Below are positions 7,777-16,284 of a DNA stretch of 39,488 bases, in pieces. The DNA is from CAZJAD01 sp964543855 (GTDB lineage: Bacteria > Electryoneota > RPQS01 > DYHQ01), in assembly GCA_964543855.1 (NCBI GenBank), contig CAZJAD010000011.1, forward strand, positions 1 through 39,488, written 5' to 3'. The position numbers and the translations under genes were made by a program. Positions within the stretch are counted from its first letter, which is position 1. Each line of letters opens with the position of its first letter. Below the pieces are notes generated by a model. It saw only the letters and a list, made by a program, of their open reading frames with translations. It had not been told where the DNA came from and ran no database searches.

Positions 7777-8676
7777 ATGGTTGCTCTTCTACTTCTATTG
7801 CTTCTGATGTGCCGACCGCTCGTCGCTGAGACTGTGCTTGAGCTCATCGAAGAGGGTCGGTTCACGGAAGCGCGGCAGCAAGTCGAAGGCGTCGACAGCC
7901 TTGCGCGATACCAGGATTATCTGGCGGCGCGTTCCGCGGTAAATGCCGCCCGGGCCTGCTCCCTGTATCAGCTCGTTTCCTACCGCTATCCGGGGACCGA
8001 TGTCGACCGGCTCGCCCAAGAGCGGCTCTTGGCGTTTCAGCAGTGGGGACTAAGCTTGCCGCCTTTCATAGCTCCCGGACGCTCCGAAGCGGCGCCTGGC
8101 CCTGAAGAACCGCCGTCCTCTGAGCTGCCACTCGAGCCCGCCACTTCGCCCGAGCCAGTGGAGCCGGAAATCAAAGCTGTGACCGAGGTTGAGAAGCCAG
8201 AACCACCGAAGCCCGAAAGCGGAAAGGCTCCCGGGCTTGGTCTCGAACCAGCCGCGCCGATCCAACCCATCACACGCCCGCCACCCCGCGAAACCGAAAC
8301 GCAAGAAGAGACCGTGCCACAAGAGCCGCCTCGAGAAGAGCCCGCACCGTCCACACCATCCGAGCCTGCCGTACAACCGGAACCTTCAGTCCGACCGGTG
8401 ACACAGCCGCCAACGACACCCCACGACATCGGTCTTCCGCAGGAAGGGCCCGTCTGGATTCAAGTGGGAGCCTTCGGCGTGCGGCAGAACGCAGATCGTT
8501 TGGCTGCCAAACTACGGAACGCAGGCTATCCGGTGACAATTGTCTCTAAGCAGAGCACAAAGACCCTCTTGCACCATGTTCGAGTCGGCGGCTATCCCAC
8601 GCGTGAGGCGGCTCGACCTGTGGCTGAAAAACTCAAGCAGTCCTTCGGACTCACCTACCATTTCGTCGAAATGTAG
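7777..8676 (+). CDS. Exported SPOR-domain protein with Pro/Glu-rich linker
   Basis: The protein has 299 residues. An N-terminal signal peptide (MVALLLLLLLMCRPLVA) is followed by a short helical region. A long linker rich in Pro and Glu spans about residues 100-220. The C-terminal ~75 residues form a SPOR domain, from VWIQVGAFGVRQNADRLAAK to the end. SPOR domains bind septal peptidoglycan lacking stem peptides, so a periplasmic role at division sites or in wall remodelling is likely; the exact function is unknown. The ATG at 7777 lies 5 bases after the lapB-like stop. A terminator lies about 40 bases downstream, so this is probably the last gene of the miaB-lapA-lapB transcript. Confidence 0.85.
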   Translation: MVALLLLLLLMCRPLVAETVLELIEEGRFTEARQQVEGVDSLARYQDYLAARSAVNAARACSLYQLVSYRYPGTDVDRLAQERLLAFQQWGLSLPPFIAPGRSEAAPGPEEPPSSELPLEPATSPEPVEPEIKAVTEVEKPEPPKPESGKAPGLGLEPAAPIQPITRPPPRETETQEETVPQEPPREEPAPSTPSEPAVQPEPSVRPVTQPPTTPHDIGLPQEGPVWIQVGAFGVRQNADRLAAKLRNAGYPVTIVSKQSTKTLLHHVRVGGYPTREAARPVAEKLKQSFGLTYHFVEM

Positions 8677-8714
8677 GGAGCTTGCGTAAAAGGCAAGTCC
8701 AACTCCCCCTATTT

Positions 8715-8744
8715 CCCGTCTCCCTTTCATAGGAGGCGGTTTTT
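8715..8744 (+). terminator. Rho-independent terminator after the SPOR gene
   Basis: CCGTCTCC (8716-8723) pairs with GGAGGCGG (8732-8739), with one G-U pair, around an 8-base loop. The stem runs directly into five T (8740-8744). It separates the lapAB/SPOR transcript from mutS, whose start is at 8766. Confidence 0.75.
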
Positions 8745-8765
8745 GTCTGTGAGGATGATGCGGCC

Positions 8766-11390
8766 GTGGCCAAATCGACTCCAATGCTCCAGCAATACCA
8801 CGAGATAAAGTCTCGCTATCCGGATGTCGTCCTTTTCTACCGGATGGGTGACTTCTACGAGCTCTTCTATGATGATGCGAAGCTCGGCAGCGAAATCCTC
8901 GGCCTCACGCTCACAGCCCGGGCTCACGGAAAAGCCTCCAAAGTCCCTCTGGCGGGTTTCCCGCACCATCAACTCGAAAATTACCTCGCCAAAATGACAC
9001 GCGCCGGATACCGTGTGGCCGTGTGTGACCAGGTCGAGGATCCCAAACTCGCGCGTGGCATCGTCAAGCGAGCCGTAACCGAAGTCGTCTCGGCCGGAAC
9101 GACCTTCTCCGAAAAGGTCCTTGAAGGTGGCAAGAACAATTACCTCGTGGCCGTCTATCTTGACAAGGAGCAGGCCGGTCTCTCGTATGCCGATGTGACA
9201 ACCGGCGAGTTCTTCACCGGCGTCTTGCCGGCTGACCAACTTTCAGCACGCGTGGCGGCTCTCGAACCCTCGGAGATCCTCTGTGCCGGTAGCCAGCGTG
9301 AAGAAATCCAAACCGCCCTGTCCGAAACCGGCGCCACCTTCATGTCGCTTCCGGACTGGCACTTCACGCGCGAGGCCGCCGAAGGCACACTGCGTCGCCA
9401 TTTCGAGGTGCTGACCCTGAAGGGCTTCGGCACGCAAGGACTCGAAGTTGCGGTTGCCGCCGCTGGAGCGCTCCTTCATTACGCTCGCAGCAACCTCGGG
9501 CAAGACGCACCCATCCTGCCGAATCTGCAAGTCTTCCAGTCACACAAAGAGCTCGTGCTCGATCCCACGACGCGCCGTAACCTCGAACTGGTCGAGTCTC
9601 TCTCGGGTGAAAACCGACGCGCCACGCTTCTCGTCGTTCTGGATCGCACGCGTTCTCTGCCCGGAAGTCGACTCCTGCGGCGTTGGCTCGTCCAACCCTT
9701 GGCCGATCCCGAAGCGATCAACAATCGGTTGGACAAAGTGGAGTTTCTCTTCTCGGACGACACGCTGCGCCGCAGCCTTACCGAGTTGCTCTCCGGCATT
9801 GGAGACCTGGAGCGCCTTCACGGCCGCTTGGCTGCCGCGCGAGGCTCGCCACGGGATGCCGTTCTGCTCAAGCAGGTCCTCGCACGCCTGCCACGTTTTC
9901 AGGAGCTCTTCGCAGAACAAGACTCCTCGCCCCTGGGCGAAATCGCAAAGGCGCTGACGCCACTGCCGGACCTCGTCGAGTTCCTGCAGCGGGCTCTGGT
10001 GGACGACCCGCCGACGCAGACTTCCGCCGGTGGAGCCATTCGCGAGCAATTCTCCCGCGACCTCGATGAGCTGCGCGGTCTCCAGCGCGGCGGACGCGAC
10101 TGGATTCTGAAGCATCAAGAGAGCGAACGCGCGCGCACGGGTATCCCGTCCCTCAAGATCTCATACAACAAGGTCTTCGGGTATTACATCGAAGTCACAA
10201 ACGCCCATAAATCTCGAGTCCCATCGGACTACATCCGGAAACAGACGCTGGTCTCCAGCGAGCGTTTCGTGACACCCGAACTGAAAACATGGGAAGAGAA
10301 AATCCTGTCTGCCGAAGAGAAAATCAAGGAGCTCGAGGCTGAAATCTGGAACAGCATCCGCTCCGAAATCGTGTCGCACGCCCAGCGCATTTCCGAAGTA
10401 GCCAGAGGCCTCGCGCAGCTTGATGTCTATGTGGCATTGGCACAGGTCGCCCGGGAGAAAGACTACACGCGACCAGAGATTCTCGACGGCGTAGACTTGG
10501 AACTTGTGCAGTGCCGCCATCCGGTCGTGGAATCTCTGCTCGCGCCCGGTCAGGGTTTCGTCCCCAACGATCTCGTCATGGATGGAGAAGACTTCCAGAT
10601 CATGATTCTGACCGGGCCCAACATGGCCGGAAAGTCCACCTTCTTGCGCCAGGTTGCGCTCTGCGTGTTGATGGCCCAAATCGGTTCCTTCGTTCCCGCC
10701 AAGCGCGCGCGCATCGGCGTCGTCGACCGCATCTTCACACGCGTCGGCGCAGGTGATAACCTCGCAGGCGGCGAAAGCACATTTCTTGTCGAAATGACCG
10801 AAGTGGCCACCATTCTCCGAAACGCCACTCGGCGAAGTCTCGTCGTGCTCGATGAAGTCGGGAGAGGCACCTCCACTTACGACGGAATGGCCCTCGCCTG
10901 GGCTGTCACCGAACATCTCCACCAGACCCCGCATTTGACCGCGAAGACACTTTTCGCCACGCATTATCATGAACTTAACCGCATGGCCGACACCTTTCCA
11001 CGAATCCGAAACCATCGAGTCGAAGTTGAAGAATGGGGAGATCGCATCGTATTCCTGCATCGAATCGTACCGGGAGGATGCGACCGGAGCTATGGCATCG
11101 AGGTCGCGAAACTGGCCGGTCTCCCGTCAGGAGTCACGGCTCGCGCCCGCCAGCTGCTTCCGCAGTTCGAAGCGGCCAAGGCCGGGGGAGCTACGGCACC
11201 AGACACGGACGCTAAATCTCAACCGAGGTTGCAATTAACCCTGTTCGAACCAGAGGCACAAAGGGTGCTCGATGCCCTCCATCGTGTCGACTTGGAGCAA
11301 CTTAGCCCGCGCGAAGCTCTTACTAAACTATTTGAATTAAAGGAATTAGCATCAAAAAACGAAATCTCATCTTCTACAAAAAAGCCTTGA
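8766..11390 (+). CDS. mutS: DNA mismatch repair protein MutS
   Basis: MutS recognises mismatches and small loops and recruits MutL. At 874 residues it is full length. The N-terminal mismatch-binding domain carries the FxE signature within GDFYELFYDD. The connector, core and clamp domains follow. The C-terminal ATPase has Walker A GPNMAGKST (around residue 617), the STFLVEM signature and Walker B SLVVLDEVGRGTSTYDG. A short helical tail probably supports oligomerisation. Start: GTG at 8766; GAGG at 8751-8754 lies 11 bases upstream, and nearby ATGs at 8755 and 8758 are out of frame. No mutL is present in the window. The stop overlaps the theoretical longest frame of the next gene. Confidence 0.97.
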   Translation: MAKSTPMLQQYHEIKSRYPDVVLFYRMGDFYELFYDDAKLGSEILGLTLTARAHGKASKVPLAGFPHHQLENYLAKMTRAGYRVAVCDQVEDPKLARGIVKRAVTEVVSAGTTFSEKVLEGGKNNYLVAVYLDKEQAGLSYADVTTGEFFTGVLPADQLSARVAALEPSEILCAGSQREEIQTALSETGATFMSLPDWHFTREAAEGTLRRHFEVLTLKGFGTQGLEVAVAAAGALLHYARSNLGQDAPILPNLQVFQSHKELVLDPTTRRNLELVESLSGENRRATLLVVLDRTRSLPGSRLLRRWLVQPLADPEAINNRLDKVEFLFSDDTLRRSLTELLSGIGDLERLHGRLAAARGSPRDAVLLKQVLARLPRFQELFAEQDSSPLGEIAKALTPLPDLVEFLQRALVDDPPTQTSAGGAIREQFSRDLDELRGLQRGGRDWILKHQESERARTGIPSLKISYNKVFGYYIEVTNAHKSRVPSDYIRKQTLVSSERFVTPELKTWEEKILSAEEKIKELEAEIWNSIRSEIVSHAQRISEVARGLAQLDVYVALAQVAREKDYTRPEILDGVDLELVQCRHPVVESLLAPGQGFVPNDLVMDGEDFQIMILTGPNMAGKSTFLRQVALCVLMAQIGSFVPAKRARIGVVDRIFTRVGAGDNLAGGESTFLVEMTEVATILRNATRRSLVVLDEVGRGTSTYDGMALAWAVTEHLHQTPHLTAKTLFATHYHELNRMADTFPRIRNHRVEVEEWGDRIVFLHRIVPGGCDRSYGIEVAKLAGLPSGVTARARQLLPQFEAAKAGGATAPDTDAKSQPRLQLTLFEPEAQRVLDALHRVDLEQLSPREALTKLFELKELASKNEISSSTKKP

Positions 11391-11440
11391 CTCTTAACTT
11401 GCTTTTCCTTAGATTTATTAAGATTAGGGAGCGAGGAAGC

Positions 11441-12436
11441 GTGATCCGACGCATGGGCATGCATCGTTGGACACTTGCTGCGACACTGGTTAGCCTCTTC
11501 ATCGTCGCACAGGTGACCAACGCAGGGGTCGTAACAGTCGGACGATTCGCCGGTGAGTTCTTGGACCTGGGAGCGGGGGCAAGGTCGCTGGCGATGGGCG
11601 GGGCAGGTGTCGCATTCCCCGGTGAAGCGACGGCCGCTTATCACAATCCGGCGAGGCTTGCATGGACGCGACGAAATGCCGCCGAATTCATGCACGCCTC
11701 CTATTTCGATAATCTCTATACATACGATTTCCTTGGTTTTGCCAAGCCCCTTCGGGTTGGCACCGGAGCCGCCCTCACGGTGCTCTATGCAAGAGTCGGG
11801 GACATTCCTCTGACCGCCTTGCAGGATCCGGCGAGACCTCTGGGTGATGACAATCGCGTCATGGTGCGCGACATGTCCAGCGACAACGAACTCGCGTTGA
11901 TGGCTTCCGTGGGAGCGCCAGGCCCGGCGGGTTGGAAATGGGGCGGCACCGCGAAACTCCTCTACAAAGGTGTCGCGGGCAAATCCGCCTATGGCGTTGG
12001 CTTCGATATCGGTCTCGCGCGCCAGTTCGCCAGCTTCGCTTTTGGACTTGCGCTCCGAGACCTGACCGGCACGGCTCTCGTCTGGACGACCGGTCGCACC
12101 GAAGTGATTCCGCCTTCCCTGATTCTTGGCGGCGCATGGTCGACGAAAATCCCCAGCCTCCATGCGCAGCTCCGCTTAATGGCGGACTTGGGCGGCCGGT
12201 TTGAAAGTCGCGGCGAAGCCGAAGTTATCCACGCGGGTGTTCTCAGCGTCGACCCGCATGTGGGCGCCGAATATGTTATTTCCGAGGTGTTGGCGCTCCG
12301 TGCAGGCATGCTCGGGGAGAATATCACCGCCGGCGCGGGGATTTCAGTCTCGTCGGTCCACCTCGATTACGCATTTCAGGCCCACGAAGAACTGGGCAAC
12401 ACCCACCGTGTCTCGTTGGGTCTGAGTTGGAAATAG
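11441..12436 (+). CDS. PorV/PorQ-like outer-membrane beta-barrel protein
   Basis: The protein has 331 residues from GTG 11441; ATGs at 11453 and 11459 also fit. A signal peptide ends near VTNAG. The mature part begins GEFLDLGAGARSLAMGGAGVAFPG, then HNPARLAW, the N-terminal signature of the PorV/PorQ (UPF0164-related) family of FadL-like barrels. Alternating hydrophobic strands continue to the last residues (VSLGLSWK), as in outer-membrane barrels. PorV shuttles type IX secretion cargo in Bacteroidota, and a Por-sorted protein is encoded at 34846, but many paralogues of this family have other or unknown roles. The start is uncertain because purine-rich stretches at 11426-11437 could serve any of the three candidates. 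Confidence 0.75.
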   Translation: MIRRMGMHRWTLAATLVSLFIVAQVTNAGVVTVGRFAGEFLDLGAGARSLAMGGAGVAFPGEATAAYHNPARLAWTRRNAAEFMHASYFDNLYTYDFLGFAKPLRVGTGAALTVLYARVGDIPLTALQDPARPLGDDNRVMVRDMSSDNELALMASVGAPGPAGWKWGGTAKLLYKGVAGKSAYGVGFDIGLARQFASFAFGLALRDLTGTALVWTTGRTEVIPPSLILGGAWSTKIPSLHAQLRLMADLGGRFESRGEAEVIHAGVLSVDPHVGAEYVISEVLALRAGMLGENITAGAGISVSSVHLDYAFQAHEELGNTHRVSLGLSWK

Positions 12437-12456
12437 AAGCTTCATAGTCGCGCTCG

Positions 12457-13356
12457 GTGCAACAGGATTCAAATACAATCAATTCCATGACCGGCTTCGG
12501 TCGAGGTCAGGCCGAAGAGAGCGGCATTCGTGTCGATGCCGAAGTCCGCAGCTTGAACAGTCGTTACTTCGAATTCTCTCTTCGTGCGCCGCGGTCGCTG
12601 CAGAATTACGAAGCCGAGCTGCGCGAGCTTTGCCGCCGTTTTGTGGAACGGGGACGCTTGACGCTTCTACTCTCCGAAACGCGTTCGGCCTCGGCACCAC
12701 CGGCGCTTCGCTTCAATGAAACTCTGGCCGCGCACTACGCGAGGGTTCTCCAGTCGCTCAGCAAAACCCTCGGCCTCAAAGGTCAGGTTGAACTGAGCCA
12801 CTTGCTCACATTCCCCGACCTTCTGACTCCACCCGACGATGACGAAGCGAGCCAGTTGTTGCTCCGACTCGCGCAGGGTGCAACGGAAAACGCCCTTGCC
12901 GACCTGCAACGAATGCGCGCTGCCGAAGGTCAGGCGCTGGTCGACGACATGAAGAGCCGCCTGGCGGCAATCAATAGCGCATTGGGCGAAATCGAGCAGC
13001 ACTCGAAGAAGCTGCCCGAGCAGATGCTCGAGAAGCTGAAAGAGCGCCTCGGTCGGCTTCACCTGCCCGAGAATCTCGACTCGTATCGCCTGGAACTCGA
13101 ACTCGCGCTGCTCGTCGATCGGATGGACATCACCGAAGAGTGCGTGCGGTTGCGCAGCCACAATGCTCAGTACTTGGAGACCCTCGAGACGCCCCCGGCT
13201 GGAGCGGGGAAGAGGCTCGGGTTTCTTCTCCAGGAGATGAACCGCGAAGCGAACACGATCGCTTCCAAGACCAGCAGCCTCGACATTTCGCATCTTTCGG
13301 TTCGCATCCGCGAGGAAATTGAAAAGCTGCGCGAGCAGGTGCAGAATATTGAGTAA
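12457..13356 (+). CDS. yicC: YicC family endoribonuclease-like protein
   Basis: The protein has 299 residues. The N-terminal signature SMTGFGRGQ appears after ten residues. The C-terminal block RLGFLLQEMNREANTIASKT and the Glu-rich helix at the end are the two conserved ends of the YicC family. E. coli YicC has been linked to RNA decay as an endoribonuclease; that activity is not visible in the sequence. Start: GTG 12457, which keeps the short leader before SMTGFGR; ATG at 12487 would remove it. The stop TAA (13354-13356) overlaps the TTG start of gmk, and yicC-gmk is a common gene pair. Confidence 0.92.
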   Translation: MQQDSNTINSMTGFGRGQAEESGIRVDAEVRSLNSRYFEFSLRAPRSLQNYEAELRELCRRFVERGRLTLLLSETRSASAPPALRFNETLAAHYARVLQSLSKTLGLKGQVELSHLLTFPDLLTPPDDDEASQLLLRLAQGATENALADLQRMRAAEGQALVDDMKSRLAAINSALGEIEQHSKKLPEQMLEKLKERLGRLHLPENLDSYRLELELALLVDRMDITEECVRLRSHNAQYLETLETPPAGAGKRLGFLLQEMNREANTIASKTSSLDISHLSVRIREEIEKLREQVQNIE

Positions 13357-13656
13357 GCGCGGGCGACTCCTGGTCTTTTCGTCTCCGTCGGGCGGCGGCA
13401 AGACGACGGTCATCAACGCCTTGCGCGAGCGTCATCCCGACTGGGNNNNNNNNNNNNNNNNNNNNNNNNNNNNNNNNNNNNNNNNNNNNNNNNNNNNNNN
13501 NNNNNNNNNNNNNNNNNNNNNNNNNNNNNNNNNNNNNNNNNNNNNCAGGCCGACAAATTCGACATCCGTGTCGTCAACGACTCCCTCGATAGAATCGTCG
13601 GCGAGCTTAATGACAGAATTGTAGAGAACACTGCTCATTCGCACGGCCTACGATAG
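13349..13656 (+). CDS. gmk: Guanylate kinase, interrupted by an assembly gap
   Basis: Guanylate kinase converts GMP to GDP with ATP. The N-terminal part has the P-loop FSSPSGGGKTTV and breaks off at the N block (13446-13545). After the gap the frame reads ADKFDIRVVND and ends TAG at 13654-13656, which is the usual C-terminal end of the enzyme. The two halves lie in different frames only because the 100-N gap is a placeholder. Family length near 200 residues implies roughly 400 missing bases. The TTG start at 13349 overlaps the yicC stop, so expression is probably coupled. rpoZ, usually the next gene, is displaced to 15985. Confidence 0.88.
13446..13545. other. Assembly gap of 100 N inside gmk
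   Basis: There are exactly 100 N, the standard placeholder for a gap of unknown size. The flanking gmk fragments together encode only about 70 residues of a ~200-residue enzyme, so the true gap is probably several hundred bases. Confidence 0.95.
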
Positions 13657-13664
13657 CAAGTCGT

Positions 13665-14171
13665 GTGAGTCAAGATTCGACTGTGAATGCAATAGAATAC
13701 ACCTCCATCGGCGTTATCCATTCCCCCTTTGCGGAGCCGAAAGGAACGCCGATCCAGGCGAAAGGCGGGAAAGGTATTGCGGGAACGGTCGAGGTCTTTC
13801 CCAAGTATGCAGACGGCGTGAAGGATCTCGATGGCTTCTCGCACATAATTCTGATTTATCATTTTCACCAATCGGAAGGATATTCTCTCGAGGTCAAACC
13901 CTATTTGGATGACCGAAAGCACGGCGTCTTCGCCACACGCGCCCCGTCGCGCCCGAATCCCATTGGCGTTTCTGTCGTTCGCTTGGACAAGATCGTGGGC
14001 AACACGCTCCACATTCGCGATATCGATATCATCGACGGCACGCCGCTTCTGGACATCAAACCATACATCCCCGAGATCGATGCGAGCGAGGTCGACAGAA
14101 TCGGCTGGCTCGAAGATAGGGTCAAGAGACTCGGGGAAGCCATCGACGACGGACGATTCGTAAGATGGTGA
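13665..14171 (+). CDS. trmO: TrmO-type tRNA (t6A37) methyltransferase, YaeB/TsaA fold
   Basis: The protein has 168 residues. The beta-barrel family motifs are present: IGVIHSPFAEP at the start, RAPSRPNPIGVSVVRL in the middle and PLLDIKPYIPEID later. TrmO methylates N6 of threonylcarbamoyladenosine 37 in tRNA-Thr using SAM. Bacterial TrmO has a second C-terminal domain that this short form lacks, so its substrate may differ, as in other single-domain members. Start: GTG 13665, nine bases after gmk; GTG 13683 is an alternative. No clear ribosome binding site is seen. It opens the block inserted between gmk and rpoZ. Confidence 0.8.
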   Translation: MSQDSTVNAIEYTSIGVIHSPFAEPKGTPIQAKGGKGIAGTVEVFPKYADGVKDLDGFSHIILIYHFHQSEGYSLEVKPYLDDRKHGVFATRAPSRPNPIGVSVVRLDKIVGNTLHIRDIDIIDGTPLLDIKPYIPEIDASEVDRIGWLEDRVKRLGEAIDDGRFVRW

Positions 14172-14186
14172 GGCCGTCCGAGATTC

Positions 14187-14217
14187 CGCCGAGCCGGGTT
14201 TTCGGGCCCGGCCGAAA
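14187..14217 (+). repeat. Palindromic repeat unit, GCCGAGC family
   Basis: This 31-nt unit runs CGCCGAGCCGGGT, a TTTC loop region, then GGGCCCGGCCGAAA. GCCGGG and CCCGGC form the hairpin. It lies 16 bases after trmO and before the small peptide gene. It has the same length and opening as the copies at 32536 and 32595. Confidence 0.6.
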
Positions 14218-14284
14218 CTGCGCCGTTGCGAATCGCCTGATTCGCCCGGAACAGATATAGTTTGAATCACAAACTGGACTGAAA

Positions 14285-14428
14285 ATGAGAAATCTCGGCT
14301 ACTTCGGATTTCTGGGACTTCTGGGATTGCTGGGGACAATTCTCGGCAATCCGGGCTTGTACGGGCTTTACGGCTTCTTTGGGTTTTTCGGGTTCTTTGG
14401 CATCGCCAATCGCAAGGGCTCTGAGTGA
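14285..14428 (+). CDS. 47-residue Gly/Phe-rich hydrophobic small protein
   Basis: The frame runs ATG 14285 to TGA 14426-14428. The peptide begins MRNLGYFGFLGLLGLLGTIL, continues with YGLYGFFGFFGFFG and ends in a short polar tail (ANRKGSE). It is nearly all Gly, Phe, Leu and Tyr with a regular aromatic-glycine rhythm, so it should insert into or lie on a membrane. The stop overlaps the next start as GTGA, which suggests translational coupling to the glycosyltransferase. Short proteins of this composition occur in many bacteria with no agreed function; I recognise no named family with confidence. Low complexity could be mistaken for coding chance, but the clean start, stop and overlap argue for a gene. 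Confidence 0.65.
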   Translation: MRNLGYFGFLGLLGLLGTILGNPGLYGLYGFFGFFGFFGIANRKGSE

Positions 14429-15911
14429 AGGTCACTCTCTGGTCAGGTCTTCTTCTGTTGGGCATCGTTGCGGCTTTCGTCCTCCACGCGGTCTACTTGA
14501 ATTGTGTCGCTGAAGATGCCTTCATCACTTTTCGATTTGCGAAGAACTTGGCCGGCGGACACGGGCTCACCTGGAATATCGGAGGAGGCCCCGTTGAGGG
14601 CTACTCCAATTTCCTGTGGCTGATTCTCTGCGCTCTGGCGCTCAAACTGGGCCTCGATCTGCCCCTGTTCGCACAGGTCGTGGGTGTACTCGCGGGCGTG
14701 GCGACTATTGTCTTCACTTATCAGTTCGCCCGGAGACTATTTGACTGCGACAACATTCTTGCTCTGATTCCCTGTCTCTTTCTTGCCGTTTCCGGCCCTT
14801 TTGCCACTTGGGCTTCGAGTGGCATGGAAACGAGTCTGTTCTGTTTGGCTGTTGTGGCAGGGTGTTACTATTGCGCGAGCTATTGGCGATTCCGCACTCG
14901 TAGATCACTATACTCCTGTTCCATCGCGTTGCTTGTGGCGACGCTTACAAGGCCCGAAGGGCTGATGATCTTTGGCATTGTGCTCGCTTTGAGTCTGGCC
15001 GTGGCGGTCGGCGAATCGAAGAATTCGTGCAGGGACTTCGTGTTTCCCGTTCTTCTCTATGGGATTCCATTTCTGATCTACTTCGCATGGAGATGGCAGT
15101 ACTTCGGTTTNNNNNNNNNNNNNNNNNNNNNNNNNNNNNNNNNNNNNNNNNNNNNNNNNNNNNNNNNNNNNNNNNNNNNNNNNNNNNNNNNNNNNNNNNN
15201 NNNNNNNNNNTGGTCTACGCGCTTTACATCGTCTGTGTCGGGGGCGATTACATGGCCATGTACCGGTTCTTCGTGCCTGTATTGCCTCTTGTCTACTTGC
15301 TTTTCGCGCTCATCGCACGCAACCTGTTCTTTGCCATCGCGCCCTCACTTCGAAAAAGGATTGTGGCAATAGGCCTGCTTGTTTTCGCGTGCGTTGCCAC
15401 GGGGCTTCAATCCACGCCCCTTGAAGAGAAGCTCTTTGAGAAGCCGCCGTATCAGCACGGCCATTTCCGGGGCGTGCAAACCGAACGATGGCATGTGGCC
15501 CGATTGACGCTCATCGGGAAGTTCCTTGACGAATACAAGCGCAGTCCCGATGAAAGCCTCGCAACCGGCGCAATTGGCGCGATAGGTTACTATGCCAACA
15601 TGCGTGTCCTCGATCTGAATGGGATTGTCGATCCGTACATCGCTCATCAGAAGCCTAAGCGGCCGAGCTTGAGCGAGCGGCTCCCCGGACATGAAAAGGA
15701 AGACCTGGCATACACCTTTTCAAAACAGCCGACCTATTTCATGTTTGACAGAAACCTGAGTCCCCGGCCTCTCGATTGTCCCAGCTTCGGCGGTAGTCTG
15801 GACGAGCTTGTTCGGGACAATTATCGATTGACTTCCGTGTGGTTGGTTGATGAAGCAAACGGTGAAGCAGGCTATTTCACTTTCTTGGAACGCAAGAGAG
15901 ATTTCATATAA
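14425..15911 (+). CDS. GT-C membrane glycosyltransferase (ZomB/AftB-like), interrupted by an assembly gap
   Basis: This is a polytopic membrane protein. Before the gap lie about 228 residues with a first transmembrane helix and then the periplasmic loop AEDAFITFRFAKNLAGGHGL, followed by VEGYSNFLWL. This acidic loop after helix 1 is typical of GT-C enzymes, and the wording matches proteins annotated as LphB/ZomB or AftB-like arabinofuranosyltransferases. After the gap the frame resumes with GGDYMAMYRFFVPVLPL, more helices and a soluble C-terminal part, ending at TAA 15909-15911. The N block hides an unknown stretch, so the frame change across it is not a mutation. It probably uses polyprenyl-phosphate sugars to decorate an envelope component. 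The substrate is unknown. It starts GTG, overlapping the small peptide stop. Confidence 0.75.
15111..15210. other. Assembly gap of 100 N inside the glycosyltransferase gene
   Basis: There are exactly 100 N, a placeholder of unknown true length. The two flanking parts of the glycosyltransferase are in different frames relative to each other, so the real length is not 100 bases if the gene is intact. Confidence 0.95.
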
Positions 15912-15984
15912 CGGACTCTTGAATAACTCGGGGGGATCACTTCCCCAAACAACTCTGACACGACGAATGGAGAGATAACAAACC

Positions 15985-16284
15985 ATGGAAAAACGAATAT
16001 TCCTGGCTGAGGATTTCGAAGGAAAGGCAGAGAATATCTTCGAGACGATTCTCATTATTGCTAAGAGGTCTCGTCAGATAGGCGAGCTGCAGAAGCGGCA
16101 GATTGACCGGGCGCTTGGCCAGACGGAGATGCTGGAGCAACAGGCCACCGAGACCTTGGGCGATGACGACGAAATGCCCGTGTTCGAGCCGGAGGAACGC
16201 CCACAACTGCAATTGGAAAAACCGCCGATCCAAGCGATGAAGGAGATGTTGCGCGGGGATGTGAAGTGGGATCATGAAGAGTGA
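15985..16284 (+). CDS. rpoZ: RNA polymerase omega subunit-like protein
   Basis: The protein has 99 residues. The core ENIFETILIIAKRSRQI fits the RpoZ/RPB6 helix that packs on the beta-prime C-terminus, and a long acidic tail follows (GDDDEMPVFEPEERPQL). The position supports the call, since rpoZ commonly lies between gmk and coaBC, and here its end overlaps the coaBC start by 11 bases. GGAGAG lies about 10 bases before the ATG. The sequence is diverged from model omega subunits. Confidence 0.75.
   Translation: MEKRIFLAEDFEGKAENIFETILIIAKRSRQIGELQKRQIDRALGQTEMLEQQATETLGDDDEMPVFEPEERPQLQLEKPPIQAMKEMLRGDVKWDHEE

Noticed and set aside
13349..13656. Frameshift in gmk
   Set aside because: The frame change occurs across a 100-N placeholder, so it says nothing about the real sequence. 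The same holds for the glycosyltransferase at 14425-15911.
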